From Mycolicibacterium goodii (GTDB lineage: Bacteria; Actinomycetota; Actinomycetes; Mycobacteriales; Mycobacteriaceae), in the NCBI RefSeq assembly GCF_022370755.2, contig NZ_CP092364.2, positions 4,836,001-4,900,000 of the forward strand: DNA of 64,000 bases, given 5' to 3'. The position numbers and the translations under genes are program-made. The first letter of the stretch is position 1, and each line of letters opens with the position of its first letter. Below the pieces are notes generated by a model. It had not been told where the DNA came from. It ran no database searches and was given only the letters and a program-made list of their open reading frames with translations. Shown here one piece after another: positions 1-8,924 of the stretch.

Positions 1-811
1 CGCGCACATCGGCGACGGTGTGCGACGACCCCAGCGGCAGGCCTGCATACGTCGGCACGGCGGTGGTATCGGGCAGACCGGGAACGATCTCGAAGGTCAG
101 ATGTGTCTTGGCCAACGCGTTGATCTCGGTGATCACGGCGTCCACCGACAGCGGGTCCCCCGCGATCAGACGCACGACGTTGTAGCCGTGGCGGGCCTCG
201 GCTGCCAGCGTCTTGGCCACCTCGGCGGGATCGCCGAGCGCAGGCCGCACCTCGGGCCCGCCCGCGATGATCGCCGGATCGTCGGACTTCGCGTCTTCGG
301 ATCTGTCGGCCTTGTCGGAGACCTTCTCGGCCTTGTCGGACTTCTTGGCCGGCGCAGGCCCCGCGGCCGGGGGAAGATCGGTACCGACGAGGGCGAGCAC
401 CGCCTCGGGCACATCAGGGTCGGTGAAGACGAGTTCGGCGTGCGCGAGCACGGCCTGTGCGCGGGTGGTCAGCAGGCCCGGGTCACCGGGGCCCGAACCG
501 ACGAACGTGATGCGACCGGGCTTGACCTTGCGGCTGCGCGACCGGCCCGAGCTCTCGCCGGGACGCGTGTGCGCGTCGGCAACCGGGCCGTCGGCCGCAC
601 CGACCGGAGCTGGATTTTCGACACCGCCGACCACCGCGACTGCGGTGTCAGCACCGCCGAGGACTGTTGGGCTCGCACCGACCACCGCCACCGCGGTGTC
701 GACACCACCCGCTGCTGCCACACCGTCGGCCACGCCGACGGCTGCCACACTCTCGGCTGCGCCGACGGCTGCAAGACTGTCGGCTCCGCCGATTGGGACC
801 TGCCGGGTCAT
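1..811 (-). CDS. hemD: Uroporphyrinogen-III C-methyltransferase / synthase (HemD/CysG type), partial at left edge
   Basis: N-terminal 270 codons of a minus-strand gene running off the left edge. The ATG (811-809) overlaps the hemC stop as ATGA, so the two are translationally coupled. After about 80 residues of Ala/Val/Gly-rich, repeat-like sequence comes the tetrapyrrole methylase signature [16 protein letters not shown], the SAM-binding start of the SUMT domain; a Lys/Asp-rich insert ([14 protein letters not shown]) interrupts that domain. In mycobacteria this gene (Rv0511) fuses the methylase, which makes precorrin-2, to uroporphyrinogen-III synthase; the synthase half would lie outside the window. 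Position behind hemA-hemC fits the tetrapyrrole pathway. The N-terminal repeats are unlike ordinary SUMTs. Confidence 0.88.
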   Translation of the reverse strand, partial: MTRQVPIGGADSLAAVGAAESVAAVGVADGVAAAGGVDTAVAVVGASPTVLGGADTAVAVVGGVENPAPVGAADGPVADAHTRPGESSGRSRSRKVKPGRITFVGSGPGDPGLLTTRAQAVLAHAELVFTDPDVPEAVLALVGTDLPPAAGPAPAKKSDKAEKVSDKADRSEDAKSDDPAIIAGGPEVRPALGDPAEVAKTLAAEARHGYNVVRLIAGDPLSVDAVITEINALAKTHLTFEIVPGLPDTTAVPTYAGLPLGSSHTVADVR

Positions 812-1764
812 TTCTCACTCCCACGCTCTTCCAACAGCTCGCGTGCACCCAGATCGAACAGCTCCGCCGCAACCGAGACGCCGAGTTCAGCGGCCCGATC
901 GGGAGTGCCGATGCCGGACGCACGGATCACGTCGGATCCGTCCAGCGTCGCTGCGCAGCCGCGCAACGACAGCTCTTCGAAGACGTTGCCGTCCTCATCG
1001 ATCGACTCGACCACTTCAGCGATCGCACCGACCGGTGCGGAACAACCCGCCTCCAGTTCGGCGAGCAGGACCCGTTCAGCGGTGACCGCGGCTCGCGTAT
1101 CGGCGTCGTCCAACTCCGACAAGATCGCGATCAGCTCGGTGTCGCCCGCGCGACATTCCACCGCGAGCGCACCCTGAGCCGGCGCTGGCAACATCTGCAC
1201 CGGCTCGAGCGTCTCGGTGACAACGTCCAGTCGTCCGATCCGGGCCAAGCCCGCCCGGGCGACCACGATGCCGTCGAGTTCACCGCTCGTAACCCTGTTC
1301 AACCTGGTATCTAGGTTGCCTCTTAGGGGGCGGATTTCCAAACCGAGACCCAGTGCTCTAAGCTGTGCGGCCCGCCGCGGGCTCGACGTGCCGATCACGG
1401 AGCCCGCCGGCAACTCGCCCAGCACCAGCCCATCGCGGGCCACGAGGGCGTCGCGGGGGTCCTCACGGCGCGGGATGGCGGGAATGCAGAAACGCTCGTC
1501 GGATGCCGTGGGCAAATCCTTGTACGAGTGCACGGCCATGTCGACGCGGCCGTCGTCGATCGCCTCGCGCAATGCGGCGGTGAACACACCGATCCCGATG
1601 TCCACGATCGGCCCCTGGTTGCGGTCACCCTCGGTGGAGATGATGACGAGCTCACAGGGATGCCCCGCGGCCAGCAGAGCGTCTCTGACAGTGCCGGCCT
1701 GTGTCGTAGCCAGGAGGCTACCCCGGGTGCCGAGCCGGATCACCGAATCGCGGTTCTTTGCCAA
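808..1764 (-). CDS. hemC: Porphobilinogen deaminase (hydroxymethylbilane synthase)
   Basis: 318 aa, full length for the family. It condenses four porphobilinogens into hydroxymethylbilane in the cytosol. Visible signatures: N-terminal [17 protein letters not shown] (residues 79-85), [10 protein letters not shown], and [11 protein letters not shown], where Cys241 is expected to carry the dipyrromethane cofactor. It starts 3 bp after the hemA stop and its own stop overlaps the hemD start (ATGA), so hemA-hemC-hemD read as one operon feeding heme, siroheme and cobalamin synthesis. Confidence 0.97.
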   Translation of the reverse strand: MAKNRDSVIRLGTRGSLLATTQAGTVRDALLAAGHPCELVIISTEGDRNQGPIVDIGIGVFTAALREAIDDGRVDMAVHSYKDLPTASDERFCIPAIPRREDPRDALVARDGLVLGELPAGSVIGTSSPRRAAQLRALGLGLEIRPLRGNLDTRLNRVTSGELDGIVVARAGLARIGRLDVVTETLEPVQMLPAPAQGALAVECRAGDTELIAILSELDDADTRAAVTAERVLLAELEAGCSAPVGAIAEVVESIDEDGNVFEELSLRGCAATLDGSDVIRASGIGTPDRAAELGVSVAAELFDLGARELLEERGSEK

Positions 1765-1767
1765 GCT

Positions 1768-3123
1768 CTACTCAGTCTTATCGGGATCGGTTGTTATCAG
1801 GGGCAATTCGCTCGCCGCAACCGCTTCGACGGCTTGCGGATCGAGTTCGAACAGTTCCCGCAGCGCCTCGGCGTAGCTGTCGCCACCCGGGGCGCTGGCG
1901 AGTTGTTTGACGCGGACGGTCGGGGCATGCAACAACTTGTCCACGACGCGACGCACGGTCTTGGCGACCTCGTCGCGGTGGGCCGCATCCAGGCCGGGCA
2001 ACCGGTTGTCCAGGCGCAGCAGCTCGGCCTCGACGACGTCGGCGGCACGCTGCCGCAGCGCCGTGACGGTCGGGGTGACCTCGGCCATGCGTTGGCCGGC
2101 CAGGTAGTTCGCCACCTCGGCGGCCACGATGTTGCGGGCCGCCTCCGCGTCGACCGCCGCCGCACGCGCCGACGGTTCGCGCTGGATGCGGTCCATGTCG
2201 ATGACCCACACCCCCGGCAAACCCGCCACGGCCGGATCGACGTCGCGCGGCATGCCCAGGTCGCACACGACCATCTGGTGTTCGGCGCCGACGAGCGTGC
2301 GCTGAGCCAGCGCGTAGTGCACGTCGGCCAGCGACACCACGGGGCGCACGGCGCCCGTGCTGCTGATCACGACGTCGGCGTCGACGAGGGCCTTGGCGAT
2401 GTCGTCCAGGCCGACGGCGTCGGCCACCACGCCCTGCTCGGTGAGGTTCTTGGCCAGGCGCTGGGCGCGCGGCAGGGACCGGTTGACCACATGGACGCGT
2501 TGGATGCCGGCCCGCACCAGGTGCGCCCCGGCGAGCGCGCCCATCGCGCCAGCGCCGACGACGGCCGCGGTGCGTCCGCCGAGCCCATCGGAGAGCTTGG
2601 CCTCGGCCATACCGAGCGCCACCGACACCACCGACGCGCCTGCGGCGTCAATCCCGGTCTCCGAGTGCACCCGCTTGCCCACCGACAGCGCACGCTGCGC
2701 CAGTTCGTGCAACGTGCGGCCGACGGTGTGGTTGGCCTCGGCCGTCGCGTAGGCGCGACGCACCTGCCCGAGCACCTGCTGTTCGCCGATGACCGCGGAA
2801 TCCAGACCGCTGGTCACCGCGAAAAGGTGCTCGACGGCCGCCTCCGCGTAACGGACGTAGGCGTATTTGGTCAGATCGTTGAGGGACATACCGGAGCGCT
2901 CTGCGAGCACCTGCCCGATCACCGACAGGCCGCCGTGGAAGGCCTCGACCACCGCGTACACCTCGACGCGGTTGCAGGTGGAGAGCACCATGGCCTCGGT
3001 CACCAGCGCGGACTGGAGCACCTGGTCGATGATCTTCGCCTGCTCGGCTTCATTGGTGCTCAGCTGTTCGAGCACAGACACCGGCGCACTGCGGTGCGAA
3101 ACCCCGAATAGCAGCACGCTCAC
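1768..3123 (-). CDS. hemA: Glutamyl-tRNA reductase
   Basis: 451 aa. It reduces glutamyl-tRNA(Glu) to glutamate-1-semialdehyde with NADPH, the first committed step of the C5 route to tetrapyrroles. The N-terminal catalytic motif [10 protein letters not shown] places the nucleophile at Cys50, preceded by [10 protein letters not shown]. An NADP-binding segment ([12 protein letters not shown]) and the C-terminal dimerisation helix region follow. It is the first gene of the hemACD operon, separated from the upstream glutaredoxin-like gene by about 150 bp that hold a possible promoter and palindrome. Confidence 0.97.
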   Translation of the reverse strand: MSVLLFGVSHRSAPVSVLEQLSTNEAEQAKIIDQVLQSALVTEAMVLSTCNRVEVYAVVEAFHGGLSVIGQVLAERSGMSLNDLTKYAYVRYAEAAVEHLFAVTSGLDSAVIGEQQVLGQVRRAYATAEANHTVGRTLHELAQRALSVGKRVHSETGIDAAGASVVSVALGMAEAKLSDGLGGRTAAVVGAGAMGALAGAHLVRAGIQRVHVVNRSLPRAQRLAKNLTEQGVVADAVGLDDIAKALVDADVVISSTGAVRPVVSLADVHYALAQRTLVGAEHQMVVCDLGMPRDVDPAVAGLPGVWVIDMDRIQREPSARAAAVDAEAARNIVAAEVANYLAGQRMAEVTPTVTALRQRAADVVEAELLRLDNRLPGLDAAHRDEVAKTVRRVVDKLLHAPTVRVKQLASAPGGDSYAEALRELFELDPQAVEAVAASELPLITTDPDKTE

Positions 3124-3176
3124 GGCTTCATCACCACGTCAACCACGGTATCGGTTTTCCGGGCGGCCTCCAAATT

Positions 3177-3200
3177 TCACTTAGTTAGTGACCTGGTATA
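3177..3200 (-). promoter_or_regulatory. Possible hemA promoter with operator-like palindrome
   Basis: Reading toward hemA on the minus strand, a TATACC -10-like hexamer (3200-3195) is followed within a few bases by the inverted repeat TCACT-AACTA-AGTGA (3191-3177). A repressor bound there would cover the predicted transcription start. The arms do not match the Rex operator known from Streptomyces hem operons. This is a sequence observation only; no regulator is assigned. Confidence 0.35.
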
Positions 3201-3271
3201 GGGCCGGTAAGTTGATGGATTCAGATGGCGGAATCCAGCCGGTTTGCCGGGTGACTCCTCGGGGCGACGGA

Positions 3272-3553
3272 CTAGTGCCCGAGATCACGACGCAACTGGG
3301 CCGAGTCGACTTCCCAATAGCTGTGCTCGGTCCCGTTCAGCAACACCACGGGCAGCAGATCGCCGTACTGGGCGCGCAGCGCCGTGTCGCCCGCGGCCGC
3401 GAGCTCATCGACGTCGGTGGTCACCAAAGTGAATCCGAGCTCCTCTCGGAGGGCGGACAACTCCTCGGCCGCGCGGGCGCACAGATGGCATCCGGCCCGT
3501 GTCAGCAACGTCACGGTGTGCCGGTCGGCGGGACCAGGTTGCGAACGCTCCAC
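3272..3553 (-). CDS. Glutaredoxin-like protein (DUF836 type)
   Basis: A 93-aa protein from the chosen GTG at 3553. The core shows a thioredoxin-fold start TVTLLTRAGCHLCARA with a CxxC pair, then LLPVVLLNG, the cis-Pro region typical of glutaredoxin-like proteins. An ATG at 3619 would give 115 aa but would run into the divergent HAD gene, so the GTG is preferred. It corresponds by order to Rv0508 upstream of hemA. The substrate is unknown; a small thiol-disulfide role in the cytosol is inferred from the fold. Confidence 0.8.
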   Translation of the reverse strand: MERSQPGPADRHTVTLLTRAGCHLCARAAEELSALREELGFTLVTTDVDELAAAGDTALRAQYGDLLPVVLLNGTEHSYWEVDSAQLRRDLGH

Positions 3554-3581
3554 CCCGCCAGTATCCCGATAGGGTTGTTCC

Positions 3582-4481
3582 GTGTCCGAATTCGGTAGTG
3601 CCGGGGCGATGTCTGACAAAGCTCAGGAACTCGGCGGCGAGGCCAGCGCCGAGGTGGCCGTCACCGACCTGCTGGCCGAGGGGGCACCTCCACCGAGTTC
3701 GCCCCCGCCGGATCTGACCGCTGCGGCGTTCTTCGACGTCGACAACACCCTCGTCCAGGGCTCGTCACTGGTGCACTTCGCGCGCGGACTCGCGGCACGC
3801 AAGTACTTCACCTACCGCGACATCGTCGGCATCGCGTATGCGCAGGCCAAGTTCCAGCTGACGGGCAAGGAGAACAGCGACGACGTCGCCGCGGGGCGAC
3901 GCAAGGCGCTGGCGTTCATCGAGGGCCGGTCCACCGCGGAACTGGTCGCGCTGGGCGAGGAGATCTACGACGAGATCATCGCCGACAAGATCTGGCCGGG
4001 AACCAGGGCGCTGGCCCAGATGCACCTCGATGCGGGCCAGCAGGTCTGGCTGGTCACCGCGACGCCCTACGAACTGGCGGCCACGATCGCCAAGCGGCTG
4101 GGGTTGACGGGCGCCCTCGGCACGGTTGCGGAGTCGGTCGACGGGGTGTTCACCGGTCGGCTGGTCGGCGACATCCTGCACGGCACCGGCAAGGCCCACG
4201 CCGTGCGTTCACTGGCGATCCGTGAGGGCCTCAACCTGCGCCGCTGCACGGCGTACTCCGACAGCTTCAACGACGTGCCCATGCTCTCGCTCGTGGGCAC
4301 CGCCGTCGCGATCAACCCGGACGCCGCGCTGCGTGACGTCGCGCGGGAACGCGGCTGGGAGATCCGTGACTTCCGCACGGCCCGCAAAGCGGCCCGGATC
4401 GGTGTGCCGTCCGCGTTGGCCCTCGGGGCACTCGGCGGCGCGCTGGCCGCGGTGGCCTCCCGCCGCCACGACGTTCGCTGA
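3582..4481 (+). CDS. serB1: HAD-superfamily IB hydrolase, SerB1-like phosphatase
   Basis: 299 aa from GTG 3582 (an ATG at 3609 is an alternative). After a Pro/Ala-rich leader of about 45 residues comes the HAD motif [12 protein letters not shown] (Asp52 nucleophile, Asp54 acid), then motif [14 protein letters not shown], and motif III/IV around GKAHAV...[12 protein letters not shown]. The layout matches the subfamily IB hydrolases to which M. tuberculosis SerB1 (Rv0505c) belongs. Phosphoserine phosphatase activity is a family-based guess, because mycobacteria also carry serB2; related enzymes act on other phosphomonoesters. The C-terminal Ala/Gly-rich segment may be membrane-associated. Confidence 0.85.
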   Translation: MSEFGSAGAMSDKAQELGGEASAEVAVTDLLAEGAPPPSSPPPDLTAAAFFDVDNTLVQGSSLVHFARGLAARKYFTYRDIVGIAYAQAKFQLTGKENSDDVAAGRRKALAFIEGRSTAELVALGEEIYDEIIADKIWPGTRALAQMHLDAGQQVWLVTATPYELAATIAKRLGLTGALGTVAESVDGVFTGRLVGDILHGTGKAHAVRSLAIREGLNLRRCTAYSDSFNDVPMLSLVGTAVAINPDAALRDVARERGWEIRDFRTARKAARIGVPSALALGALGGALAAVASRRHDVR

Positions 4482-4554
4482 GCCCGGTCGGCGCGCTGAT
4501 AGGCTTCCGCAGCCGGGGAGTTGAAGCTGGAAGCACGGGAGTAGCAGAGAACAC

Positions 4555-5088
4555 ATGAGCATCGCGGCGAACATCATCGGGACTCACTACCGCTACCCCG
4601 ACTATTTCGAGGTCGGCCGGGAGAAGGTCCGCGAATTCTCGCAGGCTGTCAAGGACGACCATCCCGCGCACTTCGACGAGGCCGCCGCCAGGGAGTGCGG
4701 CTACGACAACCTCATCGCGCCGCTGACCTTCCTGGCGGTCGCAGGCCGTCGTGTGCAGCTGGAGCTGTTCGACAAGTTCGACGTGCCGATCAACCTGGAG
4801 CGCGTGCTGCACCGCGACCAGAAGCTGATCTTCCACCGCCCGATCGTGGTCGGCGACAAGCTGTGGTTCGACTCGTACCTGGACTCGGTGATCGAGTCGC
4901 ACGGCACCGTCATCTGCGAGATCCGCGCCGAGGTGAGCGACGACGACGGCAAGCCGGTGGCCACCAGCATCGTCACGATGCTGGGCGAGGCCGAGATCGA
5001 CGAGGCCGATGAGATCAGCTCGCAGATCGCCGCGGCCCGCGACGCGGCCATCGCGAAGATGGTCGCCGGGCAGAAGTCCGGTTCCTAA
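4555..5088 (+). CDS. hadD: MaoC-like (3R)-hydroxyacyl-ACP dehydratase subunit HadD
   Basis: 177 aa, one hot-dog fold of the MaoC/FAS1 dehydratase type: N-terminal [19 protein letters not shown], a central [12 protein letters not shown] turn, then [19 protein letters not shown]. It resembles HadA/HadC, the substrate-specificity partners of the FAS-II dehydratases. By position (next to serB1) it is the orthologue of Rv0504c, called HadD in M. smegmatis, which is needed for full-length alpha- and epoxy-mycolic acids. It lies 73 bp after the HAD gene in the same orientation. Whether it is catalytic alone or needs a HadB-like partner cannot be told from sequence. Confidence 0.85.
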   Translation: MSIAANIIGTHYRYPDYFEVGREKVREFSQAVKDDHPAHFDEAAARECGYDNLIAPLTFLAVAGRRVQLELFDKFDVPINLERVLHRDQKLIFHRPIVVGDKLWFDSYLDSVIESHGTVICEIRAEVSDDDGKPVATSIVTMLGEAEIDEADEISSQIAAARDAAIAKMVAGQKSGS

Positions 5089-5116
5089 GGTCCGCAGGGG
5101 GGACTGAACGGGGAAC

Positions 5117-6184
5117 TCAGCCGAAGAACATGTTGCGGCGGCCCGCCAGCAGCTGATACAGCGTGTGCTGGATGGTCTCGCGCACCTGGTCGGTGAGCTC
5201 GAAGGTGACCATCGGGTCGTCGGCGGCGCTCTCGTCGTAGCCGTGCGTGTCGATCGGCTCACCGAACTTGATGTGCCACTTCGAGGGCAACGGGATCATG
5301 CCGGCCGGGCCCGCGAGCGGGAAGAACGGTGTCACCGGGAAGTACGGCAGGTTGAGCAGCCGTGCCAGCAGTTTGAGGTCGGCGACCATCGGATAGATCT
5401 CTTCTGATCCGACGATCGAGCACGGCACGATCGGCGCCTTGGCGCGCAGCGCCGCCGAGACGAACCCGCCGCGGCCGAACCGCTGCAGCTTGTAACGGTC
5501 CTTGAAGGGCTTGCCGAGGCCTTTGAATCCCTCCGGGAACACCGCGGTGAGTTCGGCGTTGGCCAGCAGGCGGTGCGCGTCGGTGGTGCAGGCCAGCGTG
5601 TGTCCCGCCTTGCGTGCGGCCTGTCCGACCATCGGAAGATCGAACACGAGGTCGGCTGCCAGCAGGCGAAGGTCGCGGTGCAGCGGATGATGGTCGTGCA
5701 CGGCGACCTGGGTCATCAGCCCGTCGAACGGCAGTACCCCGGCGTGGTTGGCGACGACGAGTGCGGCCCCGGAGTCGGGCAGGTTCTCGATTCCCGAGAC
5801 CTCGACGCGGAACCACGACTTGAAGAACACCCTGAGCAACGGCAGGAAGATCGTCTCGTTGAGGTGCCGGTCGAATCCGAACTCGTCGACGGCGTAGTCG
5901 CCGGTCATCCGTTTGCGGATGAAGTCGGCGACCGCGGCGATGCTCTTTGCGATCTCGGTGGGCCCGTCGGCCGTGCCGGAACCGCCCGCCGCACCGAGGC
6001 GCCGCTGGTCGATCTCGTGCACCACCGCGGCGATCTGCTCGGCAGGCGCCCGGGTTCCGGGGTCGGCGAGCAGAGACGGATGTCGACGCGCGCTCTCGGT
6101 TCGTTGAGCAGCTCTTCGGGCAGCCGAAGCGCGACTCGGATTACCGTGCAGGGGAATCACTTTCGCTTTCGGTTCGCCTGCCAC
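5117..6184 (-). CDS. PlsC-type lysophospholipid acyltransferase family protein
   Basis: 355 aa, Rv0502-like. A basic, low-complexity N-terminus of about 120 residues is followed by the acyltransferase domain: block I NHAGVLPFD (the HX4D catalytic pair), block III FPEGFKG, and a block IV-like AKAPIVPCSIVG. These are the motifs of 1-acylglycerol-3-phosphate acyltransferases, so transfer of an acyl chain to a glycerolipid or related acceptor at the membrane is expected; the acceptor is unknown. It lies 36 bp downstream of the galE2-like gene on the same strand, so the two are probably cotranscribed. It converges on hadD. Confidence 0.88.
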   Translation of the reverse strand: MAGEPKAKVIPLHGNPSRASAARRAAQRTESARRHPSLLADPGTRAPAEQIAAVVHEIDQRRLGAAGGSGTADGPTEIAKSIAAVADFIRKRMTGDYAVDEFGFDRHLNETIFLPLLRVFFKSWFRVEVSGIENLPDSGAALVVANHAGVLPFDGLMTQVAVHDHHPLHRDLRLLAADLVFDLPMVGQAARKAGHTLACTTDAHRLLANAELTAVFPEGFKGLGKPFKDRYKLQRFGRGGFVSAALRAKAPIVPCSIVGSEEIYPMVADLKLLARLLNLPYFPVTPFFPLAGPAGMIPLPSKWHIKFGEPIDTHGYDESAADDPMVTFELTDQVRETIQHTLYQLLAGRRNMFFG

Positions 6185-6220
6185 GTCGCTACCTTCTCCC
6201 CACCAAGATCAGAGCCCGTA

Positions 6221-7357
6221 CTACCGTCCCCAACGCTGCGCCACGGCAACAGCACGACTCTCCAGCGAGCCTACCCATCGTGGATCGATGATCGGCGTCA
6301 ATCCACGTCCCCGAACGTAGTCGTCGAACGCCTCCCCAGTCGTCCACTTCGGACTGTAGCCCAGGTCGCGGCGCATGCGCGTGGTATCCATGACGCGTCC
6401 GTAACTCAGGTAGTTGAGTTGTTCACGATCGACCTCGCTGTAGCGCGTGGCCCGGCTCAGCGAATCCACCGCTGCCAGTGCCGATCTCGGCACCGGGAGC
6501 CGGATCCGACCGGAGCGGCGGATCGCCTGACTCATCATGATGATGCCGTCACCACCGATGTTGAACGTGCCGGCCCTTCCGGCCACCGTGGCGTGTTCGA
6601 GCGCGCCGAGGGCGTCCTGCTCGTGCAGCAATTGCAGCCGTGCGTCGTGCCCGACGACGCAGGGCACCACGGGCCCGGCCAGATAGCGCGACAGCGCGGT
6701 GTCCATCGCTGGGCCGATCATGTTGGCCAGCCGCAGGATCGTGACCGCGATGTCCGGCCTGCGCCTGGCCAGGCCACGCGCGTAGCCCTCGATGTCGATG
6801 CTGTCGCGCGCGAAGCCGTCGCGCGGCGGACGGCGGGCGCTGCTCTCCTCGGTGAACATCACCGGGTCGCGCGAGCTCGACCCGTAGACCTCCGACGTCG
6901 ACTTGAGGATGACGCGACGCACCGACGGCGCCTTCTGGCACGCTGCGAACAGTTGGATCGCGCCCATCACGTTGAGTTCCTTCAACGTGGCCCGGCCACC
7001 CGAGCGAGGCGCGTACGACGCGGCCGCGGCATGTACGACGGTGTCGACGTTGCCGTTGCGGATCACCTTGGCAATGAACGGATTGCGGATGTCCGCGCGC
7101 ACGAACTCCGCGCGGCCCATCCGACGTAGCAAATCCTTGCTCGGCGTGATCGCGTCGACCGCGATGACATGGTCGATCGACGGGTTCTGCGCCAACCTCG
7201 CGGTCAGATAACCGCCGAGGAACCGGCACGCACCCGTGACCAGGACCACTTTCGGGCCGGACTTCGGGTTGGGCACTGCGTCCGCGCCATCCGATCCTTC
7301 GCCGCCGACACCAGGGACCCCCGTTGGGCGTCCACCGGAACGTCCATCAGAATCCAT
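6221..7357 (-). CDS. galE2: NAD-dependent epimerase/dehydratase, GalE2-like
   Basis: 378 aa. An N-terminal acidic/Gly-rich leader precedes a Rossmann start KVVLVTGACRFLGGYL. KSTSEVYGS is the SDR active-site Ser strand, but the expected YxxxK is not evident (IEGYARGLA lacks the Lys), so epimerase chemistry should not be assumed. The gene order (proC - small DNA-binding protein - this gene - acyltransferase) matches Rv0501, annotated galE2. A NAD(P)-binding, non-classical extended-SDR function is the safe statement. Confidence 0.82.
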   Translation of the reverse strand: MDSDGRSGGRPTGVPGVGGEGSDGADAVPNPKSGPKVVLVTGACRFLGGYLTARLAQNPSIDHVIAVDAITPSKDLLRRMGRAEFVRADIRNPFIAKVIRNGNVDTVVHAAAASYAPRSGGRATLKELNVMGAIQLFAACQKAPSVRRVILKSTSEVYGSSSRDPVMFTEESSARRPPRDGFARDSIDIEGYARGLARRRPDIAVTILRLANMIGPAMDTALSRYLAGPVVPCVVGHDARLQLLHEQDALGALEHATVAGRAGTFNIGGDGIIMMSQAIRRSGRIRLPVPRSALAAVDSLSRATRYSEVDREQLNYLSYGRVMDTTRMRRDLGYSPKWTTGEAFDDYVRGRGLTPIIDPRWVGSLESRAVAVAQRWGR

Positions 7358-7386
7358 CGGCCCAGCCTAGCGGCCGCGGCAGAAAG

Positions 7387-7488
7387 CTACTTGCCGAGTT
7401 TTCTGCGCTGCACGCGAGTACGCCGAAGCAGCTTGCGATGCTTCTTCTTCGACATGCGCTTACGCCGCTTCTTGATGACTGAACCCAT
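7387..7488 (-). CDS. 30S ribosomal protein bS22 (AURKAIP1/COX24-domain, 33 aa)
   Basis: A 33-codon gene. The product begins [17 protein letters not shown] and ends [12 protein letters not shown], with more than half of its residues Lys or Arg. This is the COX24/AURKAIP1 C-terminal motif found in a small extra protein of the mycobacterial ribosome, seen by cryo-EM near the decoding centre and named bS22. ATG at 7488, TAG at 7389-7387. It sits between the BldC-like gene and galE2, the position of Rv0500B. Easily missed because of its size. Confidence 0.88.
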
Positions 7489-7613
7489 AGACTCCGCAGT
7501 CTCCGCTATCTAAAGCCGTTGTTTGACCCGGTTACCTTACCCGGGCACACCCGGTAAACGGAAAACGGCCGGGCGTCCCGGGGTCGCCTCGGACGGCACG
7601 CGCCGCCCGAGGG

Positions 7614-7635
7614 GCCTCAGATCGCCGCCTGAGGC
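7614..7635 (-). terminator. Stem-loop downstream of BldC-like gene
   Basis: Inverted repeat GCCTCAG (7614-7620) and CTGAGGC (7629-7635) with an 8-nt loop, starting 38 bp past the stop of the BldC-like gene. There is no obvious U-tract, as is common for mycobacterial terminators. Terminator function is inferred only from position. Confidence 0.35.
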
Positions 7636-7672
7636 GTCGCCCCGGGTCCGTCGGACACCGGTCGTACCCCGA

Positions 7673-7900
7673 TCAGCCCGCGTCGAAGTACGAGGTCTCC
7701 AGCAGGTCGTGGACGGCCTTGGCGTGCACACGGAACGATCGGCCCACCCGGACCGCAGGCAACTCTCCGTTGTGCACCAAGCGGTACACCGTCATCTTCG
7801 AGACCCTCATCAAGCTCGCCACCTCGGCGACGGTCAGGAATTGAGCTCGGGGCTGGCCGTCGCCAGCATCCCGCGCCGATGGCCCGTTCATAGACGTCAT
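7673..7900 (-). CDS. Excisionase/BldC-type helix-turn-helix DNA-binding protein
   Basis: 75 aa (a second ATG lies at 7891). The whole protein is one winged-HTH of the MerR/excisionase class: FLTVAEVASLMRVSKMTVYRL followed by the wing GELPAVRVGRSFRV. It matches Rv0500A by position between proC and bS22. BldC relatives in actinomycetes bind DNA in head-to-tail arrays and act as developmental regulators. The targets here are unknown. Confidence 0.88.
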   Translation of the reverse strand: MTSMNGPSARDAGDGQPRAQFLTVAEVASLMRVSKMTVYRLVHNGELPAVRVGRSFRVHAKAVHDLLETSYFDAG

Positions 7901-8038
7901 CGCAACCCAATCAATCAGGCACGGGCAGTCCCAGCGGCTTCCCCACCGCTGGCACCAACCCGCGCATACAAGGGGAGAATAGCGTGGCAGGTGGGGTTAC
8001 TGCGACGGGTGTGGGGTAATCCATTGGAATTCCCCGAA

Positions 8039-8899
8039 TTACTCGGATGTAATTCCTAGCTGCTCAGAGCGCGTTTTCGCGGCTTCCACGGCATTCGCGA
8101 CCGCGGCCCGCAGCCCACCCCGCTCAAGTTCGCGCAGACCAGCGGCGGTTGTGCCGGCCGGTGAGGTGACCGTGGCGCGCAACTGGGCCGGCGTGGTGTC
8201 GAGCGCCGCGCCTCCGGCAGCGTTCACCTGATCCAGCCGATCGAGCAGCATCGCCGCCGAACCCGCCATCGTCTGGGCAACCAGATCGGTCGCCACGGCC
8301 CGCGACAGCCCGACGGCCACGCCGGCGTCGACCATCGCCTCGGCCATCATGAAGAAGTACGCCGGGCCCGAACCGGACAGCGCCGTGACGGCGTCCAGTT
8401 GCGCCTCTGCGACCGTGATGACACCGCCGACGGCGTCGAACAGCCCCGAGACCTCCTTGAGTTGCTCAGGCGTCGCGAACCGGCCGGGCGCCAACGCGCT
8501 GACCCCACCGCCGACGATCACCGGCGCATTGGGCATGACCCGCACCACCGGCGACCCGGCGGGCAGCTTGGCCTCGTAGTACGCGGTGCTGACCCCGGCC
8601 GCGATGGTGACGAAGACCTGTTCGGCGGTGTCGGTCTCGGCGTTGGCCGCCGCGTCGGCGATCTCGCCGATCACCTTCTCGACGTCGGTGGGCTTGACGG
8701 CGACGACGACGTAGTTGGCGTTCTCGGCGGCGTCGGCAACCGACGTCACCCGCACGGAGTACTTGTCCGCCAGGTACTTGGCCCGCTCGGGGAACTTCTC
8801 CGCAACGACCATGTCCTTGACCTGCCTGCCGGCCCGGAGCAGGCCGGACAACAGTGCCTCACCCATGCTCCCGCCGCCGATGATCGCGATTCTCGACAT
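8039..8899 (-). CDS. proC: Pyrroline-5-carboxylate reductase
   Basis: 286 aa, full length. It reduces 1-pyrroline-5-carboxylate to proline with NAD(P)H. Dinucleotide-binding start MSRIAIIGGGSMGEALLSG, then VVAVKPTDV, VVRVMPNAPVIVGGG and the C-terminal signature DAVTALSGSGPAYFF...LRATVTSPAGTTAAG. It is the last gene of a tightly spaced minus-strand run (ppx, membrane protein, TIM-barrel protein, thioesterase, proC) with gaps of only 21-29 bp, so it is probably transcribed from the ppx side. Confidence 0.97.
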   Translation of the reverse strand: MSRIAIIGGGSMGEALLSGLLRAGRQVKDMVVAEKFPERAKYLADKYSVRVTSVADAAENANYVVVAVKPTDVEKVIGEIADAAANAETDTAEQVFVTIAAGVSTAYYEAKLPAGSPVVRVMPNAPVIVGGGVSALAPGRFATPEQLKEVSGLFDAVGGVITVAEAQLDAVTALSGSGPAYFFMMAEAMVDAGVAVGLSRAVATDLVAQTMAGSAAMLLDRLDQVNAAGGAALDTTPAQLRATVTSPAGTTAAGLRELERGGLRAAVANAVEAAKTRSEQLGITSE

Positions 8900-8924
8900 G
8901 CGGTCAGCATTTCATGGTGACCGG

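Noticed and set aside
1528..3111. Long open frame antisense to hemA/hemC (over 500 codons)
   Set aside because: High GC and the codon bias of the real minus-strand genes open the opposite strand; the translation is Arg/His-rich without any family motif.
7540..7562. Possible terminator TTACCCGGG...CCCGGTAA near bS22
   Set aside because: The arms need an unpaired base and overlap the probable bS22 promoter region, so the structure is too weak to list.
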